Shown here: piece by piece, positions 53,923-63,039 of the stretch
Numbering within the stretch: position 1 is the first letter of the stretch
Layout: each line of letters opens with the position of its first letter
Origin: Balneola sp. MJW-20
GTDB taxonomy: Bacteria; Bacteroidota; Rhodothermia; Balneolales; Balneolaceae
Length of the DNA stretch: 64,000 nucleotides
Direction of reading: 5' to 3'
Assembly: GCF_040811775.1 (NCBI RefSeq)
Contig: NZ_JBFNXW010000001.1
Location: forward strand, 1,612,001 to 1,676,000
Notes under the pieces: generated by a model
Seen by the model: the letters and a program-made list of their open reading frames with translations, nothing else
Databases searched by the model: none
Told to the model about the DNA's origin: nothing
Translations under genes and position numbers: made by a program

Positions 53923-54224
53923 TCGTAGAGTACTATGTACTGGGTACTAAGTACTTAGTGCTTTGAGCATATAAGTCCATACCCGAAATCCGCCGCATCA
54001 GCGTCATCCACGTGACATATTTCTAGCTGCGCCCGAAGACCGATGACCCACCAGCAGACGGGCAGGCCGACGCAGACTGAGCATTCCCGGCATGCCGGGA
54101 AGATGACTAAATCTTACCGACCCATATGGCTGCAAAGACAACTTAGTACTTTGTAAATCTGTCACATTGACTCTTTATAACTGAATACTTACAGGCTCCG
54201 TATTCCGGTATCAAGACTCATAAC
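53923..54224. repeat. Intergenic spacer with palindromic repeats between convergent genes
   Basis: The spacer holds GTACT/AGTAC-rich repeats near 53932-53963 (TACTATGTACT, GGTACTAAGTACTTAG), the related TTAGTACTTTG near 54142-54152, and a GC-rich core with the REP-like palindrome at 54084-54101. The layout of AT-rich ends around a GC-rich core suggests a small non-coding mobile element (MITE-like). No gene is visible. Confidence 0.55.
54084..54107. repeat. REP-like palindromic repeat, copy 2 (inverted)
   Basis: TTCCCGGCATGCCGGGAA at 54084-54101 is a perfect 18-bp palindrome, followed by GATGACT. Read on the other strand it reproduces the AGTCATC-TTCCCGGC-nT-GCCGGGAA unit of copy 1 at 49679-49706. 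Confidence 0.72.
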
Positions 54225-55088
54225 TCAGGACTCATGATTAATATCCTCGTCCTCTCCGAACTTTGATCCAACCGGTGGGCGGTAGGCCTGAAAAGGGATC
54301 TTCAGCAGATTACTCAATCGATCGTTTTCTTCAGATTCCATATGGGTATCGATACCATATCTGAGCGAACGGGTGTCCTCTACTTCGGCAAAGGTGCCGA
54401 ATACGCGGTCCCAGATGGCAAAGATATTTCCGTAGTTGGTATCGGTAAGCGGCTGGGTGTAATGATGGTGCACTTTGTGCATCAGTGGCGTAATGAAGAT
54501 CCAGGAGAGTGCCCGGTCGACCTTTTTGGGCATTTCGATATTGGCATGGGTCAGATGAGCGAACAACACCGACAAACTCTGGTAAAGCATTACAATGCCG
54601 ATCCCTGCTCCCGTCAGTGCTACTGCCAGAATAGTGAACGAAATTCTGATGACCGTTTCTCCGGGATGATGGCGAAGGCCGGTGGTTACGTCCACGGTGG
54701 TATCACTGTGATGAACCAGATGAAACTTCCACATCCATTTCACTTTGTGCTCGGTCCAGTGGGCAAAATAAGCTCCGATCAGGTCAAGAAATAGCACTCC
54801 AAGGATCACCTGTGCCCATAGCGGCATTTCCACCAGATAAAGAAGTCCGATCTCATTTTTGGATGCCCAGGTGGATACAAAATAAAGCACTCCTGCCAGC
54901 CCGAATCCGATGATCGCCGTACAGAGGGTGAAAAAGAGATTAAGCGCGGCATGGCGGACCTTTTTGTACTGAAACTCAAACAAAGGGATCACTCCTTCCA
55001 TGATCCAGAACAGGAAGATGCCCCCGATCAGAATAGATGCTCTGAACGTCGTGGGGATATCCTCAAAAAATGCGATAATCTGTTCCAT
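54225..55088 (-). CDS. Sterol desaturase/fatty acid hydroxylase-family membrane protein
   Basis: A 287-residue di-iron membrane oxygenase-like protein. The histidine clusters are present: HWTEHKVKWMWKFHLVHHSD (HxxxH and HxxHH) near residues 108-130, HLTHANIE and HKVHHHYTQPLTDTNYGNIFAIWDRVFGTF (HxxHH) near 205-240. Several transmembrane helices precede and separate them. Family members hydroxylate or desaturate lipids, sterols or carotenoids; substrate is not readable. It is stand-alone, converging with the symporter. Confidence 0.87.
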   Translation of the reverse strand: MEQIIAFFEDIPTTFRASILIGGIFLFWIMEGVIPLFEFQYKKVRHAALNLFFTLCTAIIGFGLAGVLYFVSTWASKNEIGLLYLVEMPLWAQVILGVLFLDLIGAYFAHWTEHKVKWMWKFHLVHHSDTTVDVTTGLRHHPGETVIRISFTILAVALTGAGIGIVMLYQSLSVLFAHLTHANIEMPKKVDRALSWIFITPLMHKVHHHYTQPLTDTNYGNIFAIWDRVFGTFAEVEDTRSLRYGIDTHMESEENDRLSNLLKIPFQAYRPPVGSKFGEDEDINHES

Positions 55089-55121
55089 AATACCCTGGTC
55101 TTACTTTTTGCACAGAAACTA

Positions 55122-55202
55122 TAAATTAAAGATTAAAAATTAAAAATAGCAGCCCGCGCAACGGAACCATCTTTCTTAACTATTAATATTTAATTTCTAA
55201 TT
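55122..55202. repeat. AT-armed inverted-repeat element, copy 1
   Basis: Left arm of ATTAAAGATTAAAAATTAAAA (short form; 55123 on) and right arm CTATTAATATTTAATTTCT (from 55180) are inverted repeats around a GC-rich core AGCAGCCCGCGCAACGG. A related element with the same core lies at 61159-61323. It is probably a dispersed MITE-like sequence. Confidence 0.5.
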
Positions 55203-55207
55203 CCCAA

Positions 55208-55246
55208 AGAAAAAGCCCCGAAACCAATGATGGTCCGGGGCTTTAA
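55208..55246 (-). terminator. Terminator of the BNR-repeat protein gene
   Basis: On the reverse strand AAAGCCCCG (complement of 55236-55244) pairs with CGGGGCTTT (complement of 55212-55220), followed by more T. It sits 17-50 bp after the stop of the gene at 55264-58425. Confidence 0.8.
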
Positions 55247-55263
55247 ATTAAATCTGAAAAAAA

Positions 55264-58200
55264 TCAAAGATCTTTAAAAGGACTCAGCTCGGCTGCCTCG
55301 ATAGTGGACTGATAGCCCGGCCATTCTGTTCTGAAGAAGGTCTGTATATCCAGGATTGCCTGGTTAACCGATTCTTCCGCCATTTCAAGCAGATTGGCTT
55401 CCCGGCTGCCGGGACCGTCGAAATCATTTCCGAGATAACGATTCACCGCATAAAGACGATTCATCACCGTCACTTCAGGGTTACGAACAATGCCCTGACG
55501 GTCATCCGGAGTTCCAAAGATTCGGTTCATGATCATTTCGATCTTCTCTTTGGTCTCTTTATTAGCTGCAGTTACTTCTGTAAGAGCCTCTTTATCTCTT
55601 TCATCTGCGGCAGCAAGACTTTCATTCATCTGAATGATATCCATTGCTTTCAGCAAACGATCGGTCTGCTCTTTCAGACTTTCACCAAGATCTTCTATAG
55701 AGTGTTCAAGTTCCTGGGTTTCACGCAATGCCTGCATGCTGACCTCAATTCTCGGGTCACTTTCCACGGTAATGTAGGTTGAATCAGAAACTTCCCCATA
55801 GGTTAGTTTCACCATATACTCACCAGGCAGTACATCCGGTCCTCCGGGTTCTCCTGCATTTTCCCGGGTCAGACGCCGACTTGGTCCGCGCTTTCCTTTC
55901 ATCTCAAGTCCCCAGGTCATTCGGTTAATACCGTTATTTTCGGGACTTACTTCGAAGCTGCGGATCTGCTCACCGGATCGGTCAAAGATCTCAACCTTCA
56001 CCTCCGGCTCGTCGTCACCTTCTTCTACTTCGATCATCTCAGTATTCACAGAATACGTGATCCTGGCACCGTTCGGTCGGTTTTCACCGCTGTACATACC
56101 ATCGGCAGAAAAACGGCTTCCTGCTGCCTGTCTCCAATCTGCGAGATAAGCTGTAGGAGGTTCGTATACTCTTACTGTCTTCTCCAGCTCATCGGCTCCG
56201 TTCATCGCAAGATCTCTCAAAGGTCTGATGTCATCCAGCACCCAGAAAGAGCGCCCAAAGGTTCCGATCACCAGGTCATGTTCACGGGGATGAATTACCA
56301 GATCATAGGTAGAGGCGGTTGGATAGCCATTGGTCCATTTGGTCCAGCTATCTCCCCCGTCAATACTCACATACAGACCGAGCTCTGTTCCGATGAACAT
56401 CAGGTCTTCTGATACAGGGTCCTGCACGAAAGACAGGGCATAGCCTTCCAGCCCTTTATCACGTGCGATATTCGTCCAGCTGCGGCCGTAGTTATCGGTA
56501 TGCAACACGTATACTCCCCAGTCATTCCTGCGGTAGTTATTGATCACCGCAAAGGCTTCTCCGGGATTGAAGGCAGAGGCTTTAACCTGAGATACCCAAC
56601 TTCCCTCCGGTACTCCTTTGATATTACGGGTCAGGTCGGTCCAGTTCTCTCCCCCGTCCCGGGTGATGTGAACCTTCCCGTCATCCGTTCCAGCCCAGAT
56701 CACACCCTGTTCAACAGGAGAGGGTTCAATAGCCAGAATAGTGGTAAAGTTTTCAGCTCCGGTTGCATCCAGTGTTAAACCACCGCTTTCAGACTGGCGC
56801 TGCTTCGTGGTATCGTTGGTGGTGAGGTCCGGAGAAATGATCTCCCAGCTCTCGCCACGATCGGTACTTTTATGTACATACTGTGACCCGAAATAGATGG
56901 TCTCGTCATCAAAAGGATCGAAATTAATAGCAGAGTTCCAGTTAAACCGCAGATTCTCGCCGTCGGGATGGGTTGGACGTACAAAACGAGACGTACCGGT
57001 CTCAAGATCCACTCGTCCCACATTACCCTGTTGCGACATGGCATATGCATACCTGGAATCACTTGGATCCATCATAACGTCAAAACCGTCTCCGAAATAG
57101 AGTTCTTCCCAGTAGGCATTACGAATACCACCATCGCGCCATACATAAGCCGGGCCCTGCCAGGATCCGTTATCCTGCATCCCTCCGTAAACATTATAAG
57201 GGATATTCATATCCACACTGACATGATAGTACTGACCCACCGGGATATTATCCACAAACCTCCAGTTCTTACCACCGTCATAGGTAATATTAAGGCCTCC
57301 ATCATTACCATCGATCATAAAACCTTTTTGGGTCTTGCTGAGCCAGAATGCGTGATGATCAGGATGCACCCAGTTGTAGTAAGGATACAGACTCTCAAAA
57401 GAACGGCCGCCATCCTCACTTACGGAGATATAGGTATAGATACTAAAGACCCTGTTCTCATTAAATGGATCTACATAGATCTCAGCATAGTAAAATGGCC
57501 TGTTGCCAACCTCGCCATCTTCTTCTACCGTCTGACGTAATTCCCAGGTATAGCCACCGTCTTCAGACCGGTATATGGCATTCTTTTTAGACTCAATATG
57601 AGCATAAACGATCTCCGGTTCGCTTGGAGCAAACGCCACCCCCATACGACCCAGGTCTCCTTCCGGAAGACCATCTTCTGAAGTGATCTCATTCCAGGTA
57701 TCACCACCATCCAGGGTCATATAAAGACCGGATCCTTCACCGCCTGACTCAAAGAACCAAGGCCATCTGCGGAATTCCCACATAGCAGCAATGATCTTAT
57801 CCGGATTAGAAGGATCCATTACCATATCACCGATACCAGTACGGCTGTTCACATACAGTACTTTCTCCCAGGTCTCACCTCCATCCGTGGTTTTATAAAC
57901 ACCACGGTCTTCAGTATCTCCCCAGGCAGATCCCTGAGCTCCTACCCAGACTACGTCCGGATCTTCCGGATGGACGATCACCCGGTGAATGTTTCGGGTA
58001 GCTTCCAGTCCCATCAGTTCCCAGCTTCTGCCGCCGTCCACTGATTTATAGATACCGGCACCGCTGCTCTGACTGTTCCTGGGATTACCTTCACCGGTAC
58101 CTACCCAGATAATGTCCGGATTCTTTTGATAGATCTCTACAGCACCAATGGAATGTGCCCCATACGTATCAAAGATCGGCTCCCAGTTTATGCCTCCGCT

Positions 58201-58425
58201 GGTTGATTTCCATAATCCACCGGACGCTGCGCCGGCGTACATTACAGATGGGTCGCTATCTATGACATCAATAGCAGTGATTCGTCCGCTCATACCGGCC
58301 GGACCGATATTTCGGGGCTCCATATCTTTCAGCAGATCCATATCAAGCTGCTGAGCTCCTGCTGTCTGAAGCAGGATCAGCGCAAGGATCGCCAGAATTG
58401 AATTAAATCGTAGAATATTTTTCAT
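55264..58425 (-). CDS. Large secreted BNR/VPS10-like beta-propeller protein
   Basis: A 1053-residue exported protein (signal peptide MKNILRFNSILAILALILLQ, cleavage after about residue 24). Two propellers are indicated by repeated Asp-box motifs: STSGGINWEP, SVDGGRSWEL, TTDGGETWEK, TLDGGDTWNE, SEDGGYTWEL, SEDGGRSFES, TYDGGKNWRF, STDRGESWEI, TRDGGENWTD and SIDGGDSWTK, over residues about 65-735. A beta-rich domain follows, then helices (about 930-1050). Such proteins are often labelled glycosyl hydrolase or sortilin-like, but I see no glycosidase active site and would not assign an activity. It has its own terminator and stands beside a metalloprotease lipoprotein in the same orientation. Confidence 0.8.
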   Translation of the reverse strand: MKNILRFNSILAILALILLQTAGAQQLDMDLLKDMEPRNIGPAGMSGRITAIDVIDSDPSVMYAGAASGGLWKSTSGGINWEPIFDTYGAHSIGAVEIYQKNPDIIWVGTGEGNPRNSQSSGAGIYKSVDGGRSWELMGLEATRNIHRVIVHPEDPDVVWVGAQGSAWGDTEDRGVYKTTDGGETWEKVLYVNSRTGIGDMVMDPSNPDKIIAAMWEFRRWPWFFESGGEGSGLYMTLDGGDTWNEITSEDGLPEGDLGRMGVAFAPSEPEIVYAHIESKKNAIYRSEDGGYTWELRQTVEEDGEVGNRPFYYAEIYVDPFNENRVFSIYTYISVSEDGGRSFESLYPYYNWVHPDHHAFWLSKTQKGFMIDGNDGGLNITYDGGKNWRFVDNIPVGQYYHVSVDMNIPYNVYGGMQDNGSWQGPAYVWRDGGIRNAYWEELYFGDGFDVMMDPSDSRYAYAMSQQGNVGRVDLETGTSRFVRPTHPDGENLRFNWNSAINFDPFDDETIYFGSQYVHKSTDRGESWEIISPDLTTNDTTKQRQSESGGLTLDATGAENFTTILAIEPSPVEQGVIWAGTDDGKVHITRDGGENWTDLTRNIKGVPEGSWVSQVKASAFNPGEAFAVINNYRRNDWGVYVLHTDNYGRSWTNIARDKGLEGYALSFVQDPVSEDLMFIGTELGLYVSIDGGDSWTKWTNGYPTASTYDLVIHPREHDLVIGTFGRSFWVLDDIRPLRDLAMNGADELEKTVRVYEPPTAYLADWRQAAGSRFSADGMYSGENRPNGARITYSVNTEMIEVEEGDDEPEVKVEIFDRSGEQIRSFEVSPENNGINRMTWGLEMKGKRGPSRRLTRENAGEPGGPDVLPGEYMVKLTYGEVSDSTYITVESDPRIEVSMQALRETQELEHSIEDLGESLKEQTDRLLKAMDIIQMNESLAAADERDKEALTEVTAANKETKEKIEMIMNRIFGTPDDRQGIVRNPEVTVMNRLYAVNRYLGNDFDGPGSREANLLEMAEESVNQAILDIQTFFRTEWPGYQSTIEAAELSPFKDL

Positions 58426-58450
58426 AACCTGATTTTTTGATTAGCAGATA

Positions 58451-58481
58451 AAAAAAGGGATGGCTTATTATAGCCATCCCT
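58451..58481 (-). terminator. Terminator of the metalloprotease gene
   Basis: A perfect 10-bp stem, AGGGATGGCT (58456-58465) with AGCCATCCCT (58472-58481), hexanucleotide loop, and on the reverse strand a run of T (complement of 58451-58456). It lies directly after the stop of the 58502-61015 gene. Confidence 0.9.
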
Positions 58482-58501
58482 CGAAAATTCATCCAAAAAT
58501 A

Positions 58502-61015
58502 TTAGTCATTTGGATTAAGAATACGGTCGATTCTGACCAAAGCATCTTCAAGATGAACTCTGGTCAGCGTGTTTGCAGACCGTGGTATCGCGCTGTTTAC
58601 GTTCGATCTCAGGGTCTTCAGTTCTGAACGTACAATCGCACGAATATCAGACTGACTGGCATCGAAATTAGGTCCGAAGAATCTGCGGAACTGGGCAGGC
58701 GCTGGATCCAGCTCGCCGGTAAGCAATGTTTCCAGACGCTCAATGTGCGCACGCTGCAGGTTTCTGCGGTAAGTGTCGATCGCACGGCCGCTTCTCAGCT
58801 CAGACCATACTCCGTTTCTGACATCCGCGAACATCTGCATCAGTGTGTATGCGTTATCGGAACCATTCATGGTTTCGTTCTCGATCAGGCGTGCCATTCT
58901 TCTCCATTCCAGAAGTGAATTGAGCGTTCCAACCTGAAGCTGCCTCATATCTTCCACCGCACCATAATCCTGAAGTCTGTTCAGGATATCCTGGTCCAGG
59001 ATCCATTTAGGGGTATTGAAGAGGTTATCATTCAGGAACTTAACTGCTTCTGCCTGTTTGGCTTTTGGAGCCCAGGTATAAACCGGACCTTCCTGATCTA
59101 CATTTTTGTAGTCTTCTTTAACACCACCTACATACTTTGCTACATGTCCCATATAACGACGGAACTGGCTTGAAACTTCACCATACATCTCTTCGAGATT
59201 TGTAAAGTCATCGCCCGGCTCGTAGGTCCATTCCTGAAGGTTTGGAACAATACGCTTCAGGTTTGCAATACCGTAAGCACTGGCTTTCATAGCATCATCA
59301 CCTAGATCCTCACTTTGAGCAGTGTGATCAGTGGAATTACCCTGACGTCCATAGCGATACATTGGGTCTCCATTCTTGGACGCGATCCATTCATCCAGAA
59401 TTGGTTCCTCATCTTCAGCAGTCTCTGCTTCCAGGATCGGGCGATAACCCCATCCGATCGCATACTTATCATATTCACCTACATCCGGCATCAGAGATAC
59501 GCCTTCATCTTCTGGCTGTGCGATGTAATTAAATCGTGCATAATCCATAATAGATGGTGCAGTACCATTCGCCTGGGTAAAAGACGCCGATCTCAGAGAG
59601 TCTACCGGGTAAGCAACACTACTAGCAAAGTTATGCGGAAGTCCTAGTGTATGACCTACCTCATGAGCAGAAACAAATCGGATCAAACGGCTCATTACTT
59701 CATCATCAAACTGCCATGACTGTGCATCAGGATTGATGGCTGCAGTCTGAACGAAGAACCATCTGCGAAGCAGGGTCATTACGTTATGATACCAGTTGAT
59801 ATCAGACTCGATGATCTCACCGGAACGAGGGTCACTAACATGAGGACCATTCGCGTTCGGGATCGGAGAAGCCAGATAACGAACTACCGAGTAGCGTGCA
59901 TCTTCAGGGCTCCACTCAGGATCTTCTTCCTTAGATGGGGGGTCCTTGGCAATAATGGCCTCTTTGAAACCGGCACGCTCAAAAGCAACCTGCCAGTCTT
60001 CGATACCATCTTTGATGGCCTGTCTCCACTGTACCGGAGTAGCAGGATCGATATAGTATACGATCTGTTTCTTCGGTACTACGAGCTCACCTCGCTTAAA
60101 CTTTTCAATATCTTCGTCTTTGACTTCCAGTCTCCAGCGATCCAGGTACTCCAGCTCTTTTGACTTTTGTACATCCAGACCGTAATCAACAGTGGATGAA
60201 GTGAACCATCCCACTCTTTCATCCGCATAACGGCGACGCATAGGCTCTTTCGGAAGCAGGATCATTGAGTTACTCATTTCGACGGTAATGGAACCTACTT
60301 CCCCATTTGATGGAGGATTGTTCGCATTATAGGTCTTCACATGTCGAGCTTCGATGTTAATAGGATAACTGCTCAGACGATCGATGTAAGAACGATCGTT
60401 ATCAATTCGGGTCACACGATACTGTGTTCTTCTGCGGCCCGGAAGACCCAGCAGCTCAATATCGTCGGTCCAGAGATCGGTTGCATCGATAACGGTTCCG
60501 GTTGAATCCTCATTCAACGCTTCGATATCAAATGATTTGATGATCGGCTCAAAATTTGAATTAACTACGGCTGTATGTACAGGAAGGCTCGTATCTGCAG
60601 TTACATCAAAGGAAACAAGACGTAACAGGATCTTATCACCGTTTCTCTCCCAGTTCACAACAGTTTCATCTGTTTTACCACCACCAAATCCAATACCGGA
60701 TGCGGTTTTGGCAATTCTGGTTACGATCAGCATATCTCTGTCGAGCAGACTGTCAGGAATCTCGAAGAAATACTTATCGTCTAATTTATGAATAGTAAAG
60801 AGGCCTTCGTCAGACTCAGCATCTTTTGTAATGACCTCACTGAATTTTTTAATTCCGCCATCATTGCCACCGCCTCTGGATGGTCTTTCCATTGATGGCC
60901 GGCCGTTCTGACCACTCTGAGATGCAGACTGTGAAGACTTACATCCGGAAATGATCAGGAACCCCCCTAATAAAATAGTCAGGGCTTTTCCCATGGATAG
61001 TTTACCGTAGTTCAT
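58502..61015 (-). CDS. Zinc-dependent metalloprotease lipoprotein (DUF5117/DUF5118 type)
   Basis: An 837-residue predicted lipoprotein (lipobox IISGC, cysteine near residue 25, then a Ser/Gln/Gly-rich linker). The N-terminal region (about 50-270) is DUF5118/DUF5117-like: LFTIHKLDDKYFFEIPDSLLDRDMLIVTRI. The metzincin-type zinc motif HEVGHTLGLPHNF is near residue 451, with a downstream Met-turn-like PSIMDYARFNY. The C-terminal part is helical. Probably located in the outer membrane or periplasm. Substrate is unknown. Many Bacteroidetes and relatives carry such proteins. Confidence 0.86.
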   Translation of the reverse strand: MNYGKLSMGKALTILLGGFLIISGCKSSQSASQSGQNGRPSMERPSRGGGNDGGIKKFSEVITKDAESDEGLFTIHKLDDKYFFEIPDSLLDRDMLIVTRIAKTASGIGFGGGKTDETVVNWERNGDKILLRLVSFDVTADTSLPVHTAVVNSNFEPIIKSFDIEALNEDSTGTVIDATDLWTDDIELLGLPGRRRTQYRVTRIDNDRSYIDRLSSYPINIEARHVKTYNANNPPSNGEVGSITVEMSNSMILLPKEPMRRRYADERVGWFTSSTVDYGLDVQKSKELEYLDRWRLEVKDEDIEKFKRGELVVPKKQIVYYIDPATPVQWRQAIKDGIEDWQVAFERAGFKEAIIAKDPPSKEEDPEWSPEDARYSVVRYLASPIPNANGPHVSDPRSGEIIESDINWYHNVMTLLRRWFFVQTAAINPDAQSWQFDDEVMSRLIRFVSAHEVGHTLGLPHNFASSVAYPVDSLRSASFTQANGTAPSIMDYARFNYIAQPEDEGVSLMPDVGEYDKYAIGWGYRPILEAETAEDEEPILDEWIASKNGDPMYRYGRQGNSTDHTAQSEDLGDDAMKASAYGIANLKRIVPNLQEWTYEPGDDFTNLEEMYGEVSSQFRRYMGHVAKYVGGVKEDYKNVDQEGPVYTWAPKAKQAEAVKFLNDNLFNTPKWILDQDILNRLQDYGAVEDMRQLQVGTLNSLLEWRRMARLIENETMNGSDNAYTLMQMFADVRNGVWSELRSGRAIDTYRRNLQRAHIERLETLLTGELDPAPAQFRRFFGPNFDASQSDIRAIVRSELKTLRSNVNSAIPRSANTLTRVHLEDALVRIDRILNPND

Positions 61016-61361
61016 ATTTTGAGCTAATTTAGTTGTAAAGTTAGAATGGGGTAAAGTGAGATATCACAGGGAGCATATCAAGAAATAAATCTTCCGGAGT
61101 GTAAAAAGAGATTAAGCAGTAGGCGGCTTTTAATCTGGCTTGGGGCTACCAGATGGAGTAATTAAAAATTAAGAATTAGAAATGAACGTGCTACTTCTAC
61201 TGCCAGTTGCAGCCGAAGAGCACTCAATTTTATTGTAAACAATACAAATTATACTGCTGAAACAAATAAGATAGCCCGCGAAGCGGTTCTACCATTCTAA
61301 ATTGTTAATCTTTAATCTTCATTGCTTGCTGCATCAGTCGAAAACTATGCTCAGAGACCTT
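61016..61361. repeat. Intergenic spacer with AT-armed inverted-repeat element, copy 2
   Basis: The spacer holds a left arm TAATTAAAAATTAAGAATTA (from 61159) and a right arm TTCTAAATTGTTAATCTTTA (from 61295) in inverted orientation, and next to the right arm the core AGCCCGCGAAGCGG (61273-61286), which matches copy 1 at 55122-55202. No gene was seen in this gap. Confidence 0.5.
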
Positions 61362-62237
61362 TCACCGCAGATACTCAATGAACCACCCTTCCGTCCACTC
61401 TATCACTTCGGCGAAAGGTTTTGGGTATTCCTGTGATTCAAAGGGGTGACTGACACCATAGGTATGAGAAGCATTGGATACGAGTCTTAACTCTTTTTCT
61501 TTGGCAGCACATGCAATATGTAATTGTTCGGAATCGGTATAGGGCACTGCTTCATCATCCCGGCCGTGAATAAACAAGGATGGGATGCGCAGATCTTTTA
61601 CTCTTTCGATCGCCATCAATCGCTCGTGGTTTTCTTTTGCATCGTCATAAACCACCTTTCCGAGCTTCATGTCCTGACCGGTACGTGAATTTTTGATCTC
61701 TGTATAGCCTTTTTCTTCCCAGTCTTTGATCATCTCATCCGTCCAGCGTTCATTATAGTTTGCAACGGCCGACCAGGTTACAAGTGCTTGTATTGCATTA
61801 TATTCAGCGGCAGCTGCAACTGCTGTATGCCCTCCGCGGGAGTGTCCGATAAGCCCGATCAGATCGGTATTCAGGTTTGAATGGGCATCCTGTACTTCTC
61901 CCCTTTGTAATGCTTTGATCATCGTACCTACATCTTCCAGGTCCTGCGTTAAGGTCCCCCTTTCAAACAGATCCAGACGATCGAATTCGGTCTTACTCTG
62001 CTCCATACCGTTCAGGGAAAAGTTCATGGCAACAACCCCAAATCCGGCCAGGGCCATTTCCTCACACATATCAGACCAGGCTCCCCAGTCTTTGAAGCCT
62101 TTGAAACCATGCAGGAAAATGATTACCGGAAATGAGATCGAATTTCGGGAAATAGGTGAATAGAGATCATATTGAATCGGTAGTCCTTCCGTTGATTCAA
62201 TATTTCCGGATGATATTGATACGCTGCTTACTTCCAT
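61362..62237 (-). CDS. Alpha/beta hydrolase (dienelactone-hydrolase-like)
   Basis: A 291-residue cytoplasmic hydrolase. The oxyanion region VIIFLHGFKGFKDWGAW is near residue 40, the nucleophile elbow GHSRGGH near residue 132, the acid likely in HGRDDEAVP near 232 and the base His in NASHTYGVSHPF near 265. No signal peptide. Esters or thioesters are likely substrates but none can be named. It lies 7 bp downstream of the pseudouridine synthase gene, so they may be cotranscribed. Confidence 0.83.
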   Translation of the reverse strand: MEVSSVSISSGNIESTEGLPIQYDLYSPISRNSISFPVIIFLHGFKGFKDWGAWSDMCEEMALAGFGVVAMNFSLNGMEQSKTEFDRLDLFERGTLTQDLEDVGTMIKALQRGEVQDAHSNLNTDLIGLIGHSRGGHTAVAAAAEYNAIQALVTWSAVANYNERWTDEMIKDWEEKGYTEIKNSRTGQDMKLGKVVYDDAKENHERLMAIERVKDLRIPSLFIHGRDDEAVPYTDSEQLHIACAAKEKELRLVSNASHTYGVSHPFESQEYPKPFAEVIEWTEGWFIEYLR

Positions 62238-62244
62238 ATTTCTT

Positions 62245-63039
62245 TCAGTCTTTATTAAAGTCGAGGGTCTCTAATTTCACTAATTTTCGCAGACCATTCA
62301 CCTCATTCTGGCGAAGATATCTCCATCGGCCGGGTGCAACATTCTTCAGATTTAATCCTGCATATTCGATCCGCTTCAGCTTGGTCACTTCTTTACCGTA
62401 GTGCTCGACCATTCTGCGGATCAGTCGGTTCCGACCCTCATATACCGACAGCATGAAAACCCGGGGGTCTCCAAAACTTCTTTCAACATTGAATGCCTTT
62501 ACCGGTCCGTCTTCTAATGTAATACCTTTAGCATAAGAATAGAGTTCCTCATTATTAAGAGGCTTATCGGTTTCTACCTCGTAGGTCTTTCTGATCTTAT
62601 AGCTTGGATGCATCAGGCGGTGTGCCAGATCACCGTCATTTGTCAGGATCAGAAGTCCGGTGGTATTTCTGTCCAGTCGTCCGACCGGGTAAACCCGGTT
62701 ACCGGTGGCATGTTCGATCTGATCCATAACCGTAGTACGGTCTTTTTCATCATCCGTAGTGGTGATCACATCTTTTGATTTATTAAGCAGTAAGTAAGTA
62801 AAGGGTTCCAGGGATAGATTCTGACCGTCCGCTATGATCGTATCCGACCTCTTCACCTTGGTACCGAGTTCTGTGACCACTTCACCGTTAACAATTACTT
62901 TGCCTTCTTCCACCAGTTTATCGGCATCCCGCCTTGAACAAAGCCCGGAATGGGCAATGAATTTATTGATCCGTATCTCTTCTTCTTTACCATAATCCTG
63001 ATCAACAGAACTGGGATTCTTTGGCTTTCTTTTGCTCAT
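62245..63039 (-). CDS. rluB: RluB/RsuA-family rRNA pseudouridine synthase
   Basis: A 264-residue pseudouridine synthase acting on rRNA, most like RluB (U2605 of 23S rRNA). An S4 RNA-binding domain (INKFIAHSGLCSRRDADKLVEEGKVIVNG, about 23-65) precedes the catalytic domain with the active-site aspartate in YPVGRLDRNTTGLLILTNDG. YEVETDKPL, SVYEGRNRLIRRMVEHYGKEV and LKRIEYAGL complete it. It overlaps scpB by 1 bp, a pairing (scpB-rluB) widely kept in bacteria. Distinction from RluF or RsuA is by context. Confidence 0.88.
   Translation of the reverse strand: MSKRKPKNPSSVDQDYGKEEEIRINKFIAHSGLCSRRDADKLVEEGKVIVNGEVVTELGTKVKRSDTIIADGQNLSLEPFTYLLLNKSKDVITTTDDEKDRTTVMDQIEHATGNRVYPVGRLDRNTTGLLILTNDGDLAHRLMHPSYKIRKTYEVETDKPLNNEELYSYAKGITLEDGPVKAFNVERSFGDPRVFMLSVYEGRNRLIRRMVEHYGKEVTKLKRIEYAGLNLKNVAPGRWRYLRQNEVNGLRKLVKLETLDFNKD

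Noticed and set aside
56968..57540. Forward-strand open frame of 190 codons inside the BNR-repeat gene
   Set aside because: Its length follows from the repetitive Asp-box coding sequence on the other strand; no domain is recognisable.
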